Numbered from the stretch's first letter, positions 8,810-16,338 are shown. The stretch is 21,575 bases of DNA from CAYLRU01 sp964386565 (GCA_964386565.1 CAYLRU010000045.1:1-21575), one strand, 5' to 3'. Notes: generated from the letters alone by a model not told the origin. Made by a program: numbers and translations.

Positions 8810-9558
8810 CTCATCCCTTTCCATTCCCTTGCACCCAGAGAAAGTTGTGTGAGAAAAAGGAAAAAAAGTGACCCCAGCAGGAAAAAAACGATATCCTTCG
8901 TATTGATGATGCCCCTGAAAAAATCAAAAACCCGGTCAAACAAAGAAATCCTTTTCAGGATATTTATGAGTTCTTCACTTCCCACCATTTCATTCCATGT
9001 AATAAACCACAGAAAGATAAAAACCCCCATCGTTCCCATGGCGGACACGACCTGGTTCTCCGTTAAAGAGGATATAAAAAGCCCGCAGGATATCAGTGAA
9101 GAACCTAAAAGAAAGATACCGAGGTATCCGCTCAACACGGGTGCAATTTCCACAAAGCCCCATATGAATCCCAGCATTAAAGGATATATGAATGTAGCGC
9201 ACAGCAGGGTCATAAAAACGACCACACAGGCCAGATATTTGCCGATGATGATATGAATATCTCTGATCGGATAGGTCGTTATGAGCTCAATGGTCCCCAG
9301 TTTCTTTTCTTCCGAAAAAAGCCTCATGGTAAGCAGGGGTAATATCAGCGTAAGGAGCAATCTTAAGTCATCAAAATAATACTGCCACATCCCGCTGACG
9401 AGACTGGCGTCTCCCCTTATGTTGAACCAGTTGAACTGAATCAGGTTGGTGTAAAAAAAGTATCCCGACAGCAACAGGAAAATGGAAAACACCACATACG
9501 TTGACGGCAATATAAAATAAATCTTCAGCTCTTTCTTAAACATGGGCAGAAAACCCAT
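8806..9558 (-). CDS. ABC-2-type transporter permease (GldF-like)
   Basis: 250 residues with about six membrane segments; the first is YVVFSIFLLLSGYFFYTNL. The family marker is LPLLTMRLFSEEKKLGTIELI, the coupling-helix region seen in GldF/NosY-type permeases, followed by the TYPIRDIHIIIGKYLA segment. AGGAGG lies five bases before the ATG. It starts ten bases after the ATPase stop and its stop overlaps the next start, so the four genes form a tight operon. Expected in the inner membrane as partner of the ATPase at 9569-10522. Confidence 0.88.
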   Translation of the reverse strand: MGFLPMFKKELKIYFILPSTYVVFSIFLLLSGYFFYTNLIQFNWFNIRGDASLVSGMWQYYFDDLRLLLTLILPLLTMRLFSEEKKLGTIELITTYPIRDIHIIIGKYLACVVVFMTLLCATFIYPLMLGFIWGFVEIAPVLSGYLGIFLLGSSLISCGLFISSLTENQVVSAMGTMGVFIFLWFITWNEMVGSEELINILKRISLFDRVFDFFRGIINTKDIVFFLLGSLFFLFLTQLSLGAREWKGMR

Positions 9559-9568
9559 TTAATCCTCC

Positions 9569-10522
9569 TTAATGTTCTTTTGTCCGCTTTTTCTTCAACA
9601 CCGTCAAGAAGATCTCTTCCAGGGTCATATTGACCGGTATCATCTCCCGCAATATCCATTGTTTTTCACATGCAAGGGCATTCAGTTCCGGATAAATATC
9701 CTTTCCGGCGTCGGACTCCAGTCGATATGTTAAAATATTTTTGGGACCTTCTTCTATTGTCTGAACCCGGCGTACCCCTGAAATTTTCTTCAAGGCCTCC
9801 TCAACAGGCTTGGGGGGGCCTTCCAACCGCACATCGAGGACCTGGCCCTCCCGGAGTAAAAGACCCAGATTTTTCGGCGTATCAACGGCGACTATCCGAC
9901 CGTTGTCCATGATCATCACTTTACCGCATATCATGCTGACTTCAGACAGGATATGACTGCTTAAAATGATGGTTCTCTCTCCGGAAAAGGATTTAATCAA
10001 TTGCCGGATCTCCGAAATATTTTCAGGATCAAGTCCCGTGGTCGGTTCGTCCAGGATTAATACATCGGGCTCATGAATCAATGCCTGTGCCAGGGTCAAT
10101 CGCTGCTGATATCCTTTGGACAGGTTTTTTATGATCCGCTGTTCGACCTTTTCAAGGCCGCACCGGTTGATGACATCGGAAACAGCCTTTTTCAGCTCAG
10201 GGCCCTTTACGCCCTTCACCTCTCCCACAAACCGCAGAAAGGGCAACACCCTCATATCCGGGTACAGGGAGGCTTTTTCCAGTGAATAGCCGATTTTCCG
10301 TCTTACCTGGAGCGAATGCCGTGTCACGTCCAGCCCGTTGATTCTGACAACGCCGCTTGTCGGGGGGAAAAAACACGCGAGAATTCGCATCGTGGTGGTT
10401 TTACCGGCGCCGTTGGGGCCTAAAAATCCGATGACCTCTCCTTTTTCAATATTGAATGAAACCTCTTTAACGGCTTCAATGGCGCCAAAACGTTTGGTGA
10501 TATTTTTTGCCTCGATCATCAT
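9569..10522 (-). CDS. ABC transporter ATP-binding protein (GldA-like)
   Basis: 317 residues. Walker A GPNGAGKTT (35-43), signature LSKGYQQR (134-141), Walker B VLILDEP (154-160), D-loop GLDP (163-166) and switch histidine H190 in LSSHILSE are all present. The region that usually carries the Q-loop reads GYSLEKASLYPDM rather than the usual GYLPE form, a mild oddity. Residues 220-317 form the C-terminal extension typical of exporter ATPases of the GldA/CcmA class, ending NMTLEEIFLTVL. Two ATG codons in a row (10522, 10519) can start the gene; no strong ribosome-binding site is visible. First gene of the operon with permease, GldG-like and DUF4340 proteins. Confidence 0.9.
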   Translation of the reverse strand: MMIEAKNITKRFGAIEAVKEVSFNIEKGEVIGFLGPNGAGKTTTMRILACFFPPTSGVVRINGLDVTRHSLQVRRKIGYSLEKASLYPDMRVLPFLRFVGEVKGVKGPELKKAVSDVINRCGLEKVEQRIIKNLSKGYQQRLTLAQALIHEPDVLILDEPTTGLDPENISEIRQLIKSFSGERTIILSSHILSEVSMICGKVMIMDNGRIVAVDTPKNLGLLLREGQVLDVRLEGPPKPVEEALKKISGVRRVQTIEEGPKNILTYRLESDAGKDIYPELNALACEKQWILREMIPVNMTLEEIFLTVLKKKRTKEH

Positions 10523-10905
10523 TGTATTTTCTGATATAAGTTATAAGTGCGGCAAACATGAAATATTTCCATCCACTGCCTGTGTCCTGACCGGTGAATC
10601 GCCATGGTCCTTAAAAAATTTTGTGATACGCAGGTGCGGAAAAGAAAACACGGACGTTCTTCGGATAACTGGCATATTCCATAAAGTCACCTTCCTCAAC
10701 AGGAATCCCCACCTACGCATTTAAACGAAAAAGGCCAAATTAAGAATAGTCCGGCAATTTTGAATGTATTTTTTAAAGTAATTCGAAATCCATCAATGTC
10801 AAGATTTGATGCCGTTTTCCGTTTCATTTTTTTATGAACTGAAGTTGTTATGAGGCGGCAAAATCGACCGTTCGTATGCTCCATTTGAGGTTTTTTAAAC
10901 CCGTC
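10523..10905. other. Intergenic stretch upstream of the ABC operon
   Basis: 383 bases between two minus-strand genes. It must hold the promoter of the ABC operon, but I see no clear -35/-10 pair. A 23-codon frame (10682 to 10611, minus) starts MEYASYPKNV and has GAGGAAGG before its ATG; it could be a leader peptide or chance. The end next to the crotonase stop (10887-10910) resembles one arm of the inverted-repeat element at 2626-2762. Otherwise nothing recognisable. Confidence 0.4.
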
Positions 10906-11598
10906 CTAAGAGAGATCCGCTATCACCTTATCAAGAATCCCGATGAGTTCTTCGTGCGTCTCCAGTTTCATACCCCGAATTAAGTCTCTATCCTTTTTCA
11001 ATGTTTTTGCATAGGCCATTGTTTCTTCCATGAGCCGGTCGATATGGCAGGCTTTCTTGATGATGCGGTATTCCTCGCATTCCTGTGCCGTAAGCCTTCT
11101 GCCGGTGAACTGCATCTCCTCGAATAAATACAACGGCAGTGCTCGTTTCGATATGGCGATCAACCCCTTTCCCAACCGCATGCCGAGATCCACTTCGGGA
11201 AGGCACAACCACCCCCTGTCTGATCGCATAAACCTGAAGTCATGGGCAAAAGACAGAAAAGCCCCACCGGCAAAGGCATGACCGGTGATGGCTGCAATTG
11301 TGATCATGGGATATGTCAGAATCCGTTTCAGAAATGTAAACATTTCCCTGTGAAATTTTCTGGCCAACTCCGGTCCTTCTCTCTCCACGGCAGGCTGGAG
11401 CCAGTCTAAATCTATACCGTTGGACCAGATCTTCTCATGTGATGACGCCACAACCAGCACTTTTGCATCGGTATTTTTCTCTATGTCATCCAAGACTTTA
11501 TGAAACGCTTTAAAAAACGGAAAATTAAACCGGTTTTCACCGCTGTTCATCGTGAGTACGGCCACATGTTCATCCAGCGTGTAAGTAATTAAATCCAT
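10906..11598 (-). CDS. Enoyl-CoA hydratase/isomerase (crotonase) family protein
   Basis: 230 residues, short for the family (usually about 255-265) because the C-terminal helices are trimmed. The two oxyanion-hole segments are present: IWSNGIDLDWL (57-67) and ITGHAFAGGAFLSFAHDFR (104-122). E135 in LCLPEVDLGM aligns with the single catalytic glutamate position used by delta3-delta2-enoyl-CoA isomerases, while the other hydratase glutamate (normally near residue 112) is replaced by the GGAF context. An isomerase-like role on an acyl-CoA is therefore more likely than classic hydration, but this is inference. No CoA-ligase or dehydrogenase lies beside it. AAGGA lies about ten bases before the ATG. 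Confidence 0.85.
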   Translation of the reverse strand: MDLITYTLDEHVAVLTMNSGENRFNFPFFKAFHKVLDDIEKNTDAKVLVVASSHEKIWSNGIDLDWLQPAVEREGPELARKFHREMFTFLKRILTYPMITIAAITGHAFAGGAFLSFAHDFRFMRSDRGWLCLPEVDLGMRLGKGLIAISKRALPLYLFEEMQFTGRRLTAQECEEYRIIKKACHIDRLMEETMAYAKTLKKDRDLIRGMKLETHEELIGILDKVIADLS

Positions 11599-12155
11599 CC
11601 GATAATTTTTCCTTTCCGATTATGGCACTTCCGTATTTTCATCTGAAACTTCTTTTACGATGGTGTCGTAATGCGCCATCTCATGATCATTTAAAAAGGA
11701 CGGTGCTGGAATAGACGTTTGCGATGTCCGAAATAACCCGGTTGAACCGACAGGGAATCGATTCGGACAACGCTCATCCCAATGTATCTTCGGCAATTAA
11801 GATACACCGATCATGAACAACCCGTTTCGGATTCATTTCACCCGCCCATGGTAATCCCTTGTTTTGGATGTGGCCGGATATCACATATACCATAAGCAAC
11901 ATCATCGGGATTGTCAAATACCATGTTTTCCGGCAATTCATAAAGAATTAACCTTATGAAAATATTAACGATTTGATCTTAACGACACTGTTTGACAATT
12001 AAAAAAAGTTGACATTAAAAATTAAGCGTATATGCTCCCAATGTTCTTTTCAGGAATGGTTTTTTCTCTCGTTGACAGGTTGGATCTTACAGCAAAGCGC
12101 ACGGGCCCATCAACCAGCTAAAATCTGAATCTTGCTTATACAAGGAGGAATCAAA
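11599..12155. other. Intergenic stretch with possible decayed coding sequence and selenoprotein promoter
   Basis: 557 bases between divergent genes. On the minus strand three short frames follow each other (about 11925-11845, 11836-11690, 11696-11627) with protein-like composition, for example NPKRVVHDRCILIAEDTLG and NDHEMAHYDTIVKEVSDE, but they are joined only by frameshifts and stops; I read them as a possible decayed gene of unknown family. On the plus strand a 7-bp direct repeat TTAACGA (11965-11971 and 11979-11985) precedes the promoter at 12009. A partial copy of the inverted-repeat arm is at 12049-12071. Confidence 0.35.
12009..12036 (+). promoter_or_regulatory. Probable sigma-70 promoter of the selenoprotein gene
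   Basis: TTGACA (12009-12014), 16 bases, TATGCT (12031-12036, 4/6 of consensus). It would give a leader of about 110 bases before the ATG at 12156. A second TTGACA at 11992-11997 has no good -10 partner. Confidence 0.4.
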
Positions 12156-13385
12156 ATGGCAAGACTTGAATTGATGACGGAGCAGGAACGAAAGCATCTT
12201 GAAGAACTTAAATGCCCGACGTTTGAAACCACGCCATGGGCACAGGGACCGCCGTTAAACCAACGCCGCGTGGCGATTATTTCAACAGCCGGAATACACG
12301 GAAAAAACGACAGGCCGTTTACCTTTGAGCCGGGGGATTATTACCGCATCATCCCCGGAAACATCAGGGCCGCGGACCTGATGATATCCCACGTGTCGAC
12401 GAATTTCGATCACAGCGGGTTCCAACAGGACATCAATGTGCTGTTCCCCATTGATCGGCTCAATGAACTTGCCGAAGACGGAACAATCGGATCCGTAGCG
12501 GACTTTCATTATTCTTTCATGGGAGCCGTCGACCCGATGGCCATGGAAGGGGAAGCCCGCAGCCTTGCCGGCATTTTGAAAAAAGATCGCGTGGATGCGC
12601 TGCTGCTGCTACCGGTCTGACCGTACTGCACGCGCGCCGTCGGCGGGCTTGCACATTTTTTTGAGGATGAGGGCATCCCCACCACCCAGATCAGCCTCAT
12701 CCGACTCCATACCCAGATCATTAAACCCCCCAGAGCGCTATGGACATCCTTTGAGCTGGGTCGTCCCATGGGTGTTCCCAATGACCCTGTTTTTCAGAGA
12801 AAGGTTCTTGTCGCCGCCCTGAATCTCTTTGATGCCCGAAGCGGACCGGTGCTGGAAGATTATCCCGAGGACGCCCCCGTTTCAACGGAAGATATTGTCA
12901 CATTGTCATGCCCGGTGGATTTTTCACAAAAAGACGCAAATATGTCCGAAACCGACAAACTGTGCGATGCATTTAAAAAAGAAATTATGTCCCTTCGTCC
13001 ATGGTATGATCTGGCTCTTCAGAAACGAGGACGAACCACCGTCGGGGTCAGCGGCATCGATTTTAATGAAGTGCCGGACTTCATCTGCTCGTTTTTTAAA
13101 AGCGACATCCCGGAAAATCCGAGAAAAGACCTGGCCATCCACTATACCCTCAACCTGGCTGTTGATGATCTGAAAGCGTATTACACCGAAGCGATTACTT
13201 CCCAGCCGGGGCAGGAATCGCCTTCCAGCAGCGTAGTGAATGAGTGGTTCTGGAATGACACCCTGGCCGGCAGGGTGTTGTTTAAGTTGAGGGAGGTCTG
13301 CAAAAACAGCAAAAACGGGTTTATGAAACTGGTGGGAAATGTTCTCCTCGTCCCTGCGGAACAGGTGAACAAACGCAAAGCATAG
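12156..13385 (+). CDS. Selenoprotein, GrdB-family reductase component (UGA at codon 155 read as selenocysteine)
   Basis: 409 residues when the in-frame TGA at 12618-12620 is read as Sec. The ATG at 12156 has AGGAGG six bases upstream. Both sides of the TGA stay in one frame without another stop: before it come the family motifs HVSTNFDHSGFQQDINVLFP and IDRLNELAEDGTIGSVADFH, and after it CTRAVGGLAHFFEDEGIPT and ELGRPMGVPNDPVFQ. The active-site motif is PV-U155-P-Y-C158-TR, a U-x-x-C redox motif at the position where non-selenium homologues carry Cys. This belongs to the glycine/sarcosine/betaine/D-proline reductase selenoprotein B family (PF07355). The SECIS-like hairpin directly after the TGA supports recoding. 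No GrdA, GrdC/D or thioredoxin gene is near, so the substrate is open; true glycine or proline reductase is not supported. It converges, 47 bases away, with the TetR gene. Confidence 0.9.
12618..12653 (+). promoter_or_regulatory. UGA codon with bacterial SECIS-like hairpin
   Basis: The hairpin 12627-12653 pairs TGCACGCGCGCC (12627-12638) with GGCGGGCTTGCA (12642-12653): ten of twelve pairs match, the loop is GTC. Counting the U of the UGA as 1, the loop G and U are at 22 and 23, almost the place of the essential loop G23/U24 in the known Escherichia coli fdhF element. Seen by hand folding. Binding by SelB is inferred. Confidence 0.8.
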
Positions 13386-13432
13386 CCATCCCATAACCTT
13401 CTTGGAAGTGGCTTCATGATGCCAAACCCGGG

Positions 13433-14191
13433 CTAACATGAACGTGTTCTTCTGTACCCCAGCTCGGGAAATATCTCCCGGTAAAACCGCTTCAAACTTT
13501 TTTCATAGTCCCATTCAGTGGTCAGGGGTCGCCAGCCGATGCCGTCAAGTACAATTCTTCCGAAGGTTCCGTGCATGAAATCAATTTTTTTAAACCGGTT
13601 TTTAATAACCTGTGATTCTGATTCTTTCAAAATACACCCGCCGATGGTCGTTGAAATTAATGTAAACATAAACTTGTATTCATCGACATTCTCCGGGAGT
13701 TTCAGATCCCCTGTTTCTATGGCTTCACGAATGATGTCCGCATGGATCTCAAACACCTGTTCATTGTTTTTGTTGAGTTCCGCTTGGCGATGTGTTGTTG
13801 CCTTTTTCTGGATCTTTTCAACGAGAACATGGAGCCAATCACGAAAATCCTGGTTCAGTATGCCGAAATTCAATGAATGGATGGCATAAATTTTTTCGCG
13901 GGGCTTCGCCTCGAATGTCATGACCTTTTCATAATGCTCGATACATCTTGATGATGATTCCACCACCAAAGCGGACATCAGATCTTCTCTATTCGGAAAA
14001 TACTTGTAAATGGTCGGCTTGGAATACCCGCTGATTTCGGCCAGAAGAGGAAGACTCAAACCGTTAAACCCCTCCTTATTCGAAATTTCTCTTGCTTTTT
14101 CCAGCAAAAATTTTTCACGTGTTTTTCTGGCATCGTCTCGAATTTCTCTTTCTCTATCCTGCCAGCTTTTCACCGGTTTAATCTTCTTCAT
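13433..14191 (-). CDS. TetR/AcrR-family transcriptional regulator
   Basis: 252 residues. The N-terminal DNA-binding domain shows the TetR helix-turn-helix LSLPLLAEISGYSKPTIYKY (45-64) with FPNREDLMSALV after it. The N-terminus carries about 20 extra charged residues (KSWQDREREIRDDARKTREK). The C-terminal ligand domain (about 80-250) is not recognisable as a known effector class. Last gene of the minus-strand run ferredoxin-DUF1330-TetR (73-base gap to DUF1330). A decayed paralogue lies at 15987-16283. It probably regulates its own operon and perhaps the convergent selenoprotein gene; the palindrome at 16304-16318 is a candidate for its type of operator. Confidence 0.88.
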   Translation of the reverse strand: MKKIKPVKSWQDREREIRDDARKTREKFLLEKAREISNKEGFNGLSLPLLAEISGYSKPTIYKYFPNREDLMSALVVESSSRCIEHYEKVMTFEAKPREKIYAIHSLNFGILNQDFRDWLHVLVEKIQKKATTHRQAELNKNNEQVFEIHADIIREAIETGDLKLPENVDEYKFMFTLISTTIGGCILKESESQVIKNRFKKIDFMHGTFGRIVLDGIGWRPLTTEWDYEKSLKRFYREIFPELGYRRTRSC

Positions 14192-14264
14192 ATCCTCATC
14201 ATCCTGTTAACATAATGACTTTCACAGGTCACACATCATGTTGAAACAGCCGTGTATCCGGAGC

Positions 14265-14630
14265 TTATTCTTTGGGAATCGTGCAGTATAATCGCGAATC
14301 GATTAACGCGTTGGTACGTAAAGGAACAACGGCCTGGTACTTTTTATTCCGGTTCATTTCAATAAATGCATCAATGGAGGGATATTCATAAAGTGCAATC
14401 TCATCCCAGTCTTCTTCCCCGATAACCGGCATCAACCCGTTTCCGCGATAAACAGTTCGGGTGATCGCTTTACTCTCCATCAATTCTTTTGTTGCCTCAT
14501 AATACTTTCTGTATGATTCGGCCCCGCCGTCGGGTTTGAATTTCAGCAGGTTGACCATTACAACGGGGCCTTTGTACCCCTGCGACATGAGTTGTTTGAA
14601 TTGATCCGGGGTTGGCAGAATATACGGCAT
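14265..14630 (-). CDS. DUF1330-domain protein (dimeric alpha/beta-barrel fold)
   Basis: 121 residues, a single ferredoxin-like alpha/beta-barrel domain. Typical DUF1330 stretches are PVVMVNLLKFKPDGGAESYR near residues 22-41, EDWDEIALYEYPSIDAFIEM and YQAVVPLRTNALIDSRL. Small barrels of this type bind or shield small hydrophobic molecules; a catalytic role for this one is not known. It lies 45 bases after the cysteine-rich ferredoxin gene and 73 before the TetR gene, all on one strand, so it is probably co-transcribed. AAGGA precedes the ATG. Confidence 0.8.
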   Translation of the reverse strand: MPYILPTPDQFKQLMSQGYKGPVVMVNLLKFKPDGGAESYRKYYEATKELMESKAITRTVYRGNGLMPVIGEEDWDEIALYEYPSIDAFIEMNRNKKYQAVVPLRTNALIDSRLYCTIPKE

Positions 14631-14675
14631 TTGTTTTTCCTTTCCGTTTCCTGTACTTTTTATGGTTTTTCTCCG

Positions 14676-15788
14676 CTAATCTCTATTTTCAATATATATT
14701 TTAGCACCGAGCTCCATTGGGTTATCATAAATATGGGATCGTTCATGCCGCACAAGCCTCATGGCTTCCGTCGGACATGTTACGGCGCACGCACCGCATC
14801 CGAAACATTTCTCAGGCGCCACTGATGCCTTTTCATTGTCCATTTGAATGGCACCAAAAACGCACCGTTCCATGCACACACCGCATCCTTTGCACAGGTC
14901 CCGGTCTACCGTCGATATATAGTTGGCTTTTGATGTACAGTTTTCATTTTTATCTTCAAACCGCGTCATCCCCCTTAAAAGCGAGCAGCAGCACCCGCAG
15001 CAGCAACATAGAACCTGATGGTTCGGATCTTTAGAGTTGTCGGTTGTAAAAATCAGCCCCAGTTTTGCATATCGATCAACCAACCGGTGGGCCTCCTCTC
15101 GGGAGAGTTTCCGTCCTTCCCCTCTTCTTAGAAAATACTCCCCGAAAAACCCCAGTTGGAAGCAGGATTCTTCAATCGGATACTTCCCCTTACATTCCCT
15201 CGTTCCCAGCAGCTCGGTCCTGCCCCTGCAGGGGCAGTCCGTAATGACAATCGGCTCCATGCCATCGTCGATGATGCGGTGGATTTCCTCCGTGTTGACA
15301 ATCTCGTTGTTATGTTTAACGGACTTGTCGACGGGGACGATCCGCGTCTGGGGTGTTCCGGCATCCGAAGATTCATATCGCTTGTAGAATTTTTCTTCTA
15401 TAAAAAACCGTTGAAACAACTCCGCACCCTTCTTGCCGAGTTTCTTAAACGCGTTTTTATACTTAAAACCCGTATTCAAGAGATGCGGCATTACCAGAAA
15501 AAACGAGTACCCGCCGATGTCATGAATCGCCCCTGTATCGGTCACCCGGTCCAGAACTTTCCTTGTTTCAGCTTCACTCTTTCCCGCCCTCTCGGCAATT
15601 TTACCCACAGAAAGAGGCACTAATTCCAGATATTGCGCAATCTCGGCTTCTTCCGGCGTAAACAGGAGTTTTATATATTCCTCGAAGGCCGGAGAAACCT
15701 TTCCGTCCTTCATGGGGATGCCCGATGGATATTCCATCATTTTTTCAAGTATTTTCTCATAGGCATCACTGCCGCCTCTCTCCGTCAT
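14676..15788 (-). CDS. Winged-helix/cysteine-rich 4Fe-4S dicluster protein
   Basis: 370 residues. Residues 40-100 look like a winged-helix (FTPEEAEIAQYLELVPLSVG, AERAGKSEAETRKVLDRV). A middle region has C185-P-C187-R with C199 and C209, and then a remarkable C261-C264, G, C266-C268 run (seven Cys in eight residues) followed by SLLRG. The C-terminus is a bacterial-ferredoxin pair: C299/C302/C305/C309 and C328/C331/C334/C338, each expected to hold a 4Fe-4S cluster. Probably a cytoplasmic electron-transfer protein, perhaps with extra metal or cluster sites. GGAGG precedes the ATG; TTGACG at 15954-15949 with a weak -10 could be its promoter. First gene of the run with DUF1330 and TetR. Paralogue at 16651-17730. 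Confidence 0.8.
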   Translation of the reverse strand: MTERGGSDAYEKILEKMMEYPSGIPMKDGKVSPAFEEYIKLLFTPEEAEIAQYLELVPLSVGKIAERAGKSEAETRKVLDRVTDTGAIHDIGGYSFFLVMPHLLNTGFKYKNAFKKLGKKGAELFQRFFIEEKFYKRYESSDAGTPQTRIVPVDKSVKHNNEIVNTEEIHRIIDDGMEPIVITDCPCRGRTELLGTRECKGKYPIEESCFQLGFFGEYFLRRGEGRKLSREEAHRLVDRYAKLGLIFTTDNSKDPNHQVLCCCCGCCCSLLRGMTRFEDKNENCTSKANYISTVDRDLCKGCGVCMERCVFGAIQMDNEKASVAPEKCFGCGACAVTCPTEAMRLVRHERSHIYDNPMELGAKIYIENRD

Positions 15789-15986
15789 AACGCCTCCCTG
15801 AAATCATAAAAATGTTACAACCTGAATTTTACGCGGATGAAGATCTCAAATTCAGCATATGGTCTCTTAACGCCACATAACGCACGGTGGCAATACCGAG
15901 TTGGGGTTTTACCGGCTTCCCGATTTCAATATCAATGAAAATTATTCTCGTCAATATTTAATTAATATTATAAATTATTATTTACT

Positions 15987-16283
15987 TTAGTTAATTTTTC
16001 CGTGACGCACAATATCGGCATATATCTCCAGTATGCGTTCATTGTTTTGGTTAAGGTGCTTTTGACGCTCCGGTCTTGACTTTGTCTGGTGCTTGTCGGT
16101 GAAAATGGTGAGCTAATCATTAAAAAGCCTTGTTCAGGATTCCAAACTTCAATGAATGAACGGCCGCCATTTTTCGTGTGCCCCACCCTTGAACGACAGG
16201 GAGTCTGTTGGAAATGTCGTGAACCAGGGAGGATTCAACTAAGCTGGAAGCCTGCGAACGGGAAGAAAAGGGATTTTTTCGAA
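15987..16283 (-). pseudogene. Decayed TetR-family regulator gene, paralogue of 13433-14191
   Basis: Read on the minus strand, one frame gives SLVESSLVHDISNRL, then MAAVHSLKFGILNKAF followed by two stops (TAA TGA); this matches ALVVESSSRCIEHYE and YAIHSLNFGILNQDF of the intact regulator. After a frameshift another frame gives RPERQKHLNQNNERILEIYA-DIV, matching HRQAELNKNNEQVFEIHADII, and ends at TAA 15987. Further upstream only a blurred trace of the KYFPNRED segment is left near 16260-16283; the helix-turn-helix is gone, and so is the last third of the protein. Boundaries are approximate. The nucleotide similarity is visible by eye, so the two genes are true relatives. Confidence 0.72.
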
Positions 16284-16293
16284 CAGAAAAATC

Positions 16294-16322
16294 TTGACTT
16301 CAATAGACGACCGGTCTAATGT
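16294..16322 (+). promoter_or_regulatory. Promoter with palindromic operator between -35 and -10
   Basis: TTGACT (16294-16299), 17 bases, TAATGT (16317-16322). The spacer holds TAGAC-GACCG-GTCTA (16304-16318), a perfect 5-bp-arm palindrome with a nested GACCGGTC, the style of operator used by TetR-family repressors. A related GGCCGGTCG lies at 16341-16349. The site stands directly beside the decayed TetR gene and before the decayed ferredoxin, so it may be the old regulated promoter of that pair; it could still serve 16651-17730, about 330 bases away. Confidence 0.5.
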
Positions 16323-16338
16323 GATTTCGTGAATATAA

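Noticed and set aside
8806..8824. ATG at 8824 as start of the GldG-like protein
   Set aside because: The ATG at 8809 overlaps the previous stop as ATGA and has a purine-rich ribosome-binding site at normal distance; the earlier one has not. It remains possible.
10696..10884. 62-codon minus-strand frame upstream of the ABC operon
   Set aside because: No ribosome-binding site and no similarity I can name.
11774..11776. TGA in a minus-strand frame as a second selenocysteine codon
   Set aside because: Further stops follow in the same frame, no family is recognisable and no redox-type cysteine lies near.
12618..12620. TGA as a true stop, making the gene a pseudogene or two separate genes
   Set aside because: The frame continues intact for 255 codons with conserved family motifs, the TGA is at the redox-Cys site, and a SECIS-like hairpin follows.
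12924..13439. 171-codon minus-strand frame opposite the selenoprotein 3' half
   Set aside because: Lies wholly antisense to conserved coding sequence and shows no motif.
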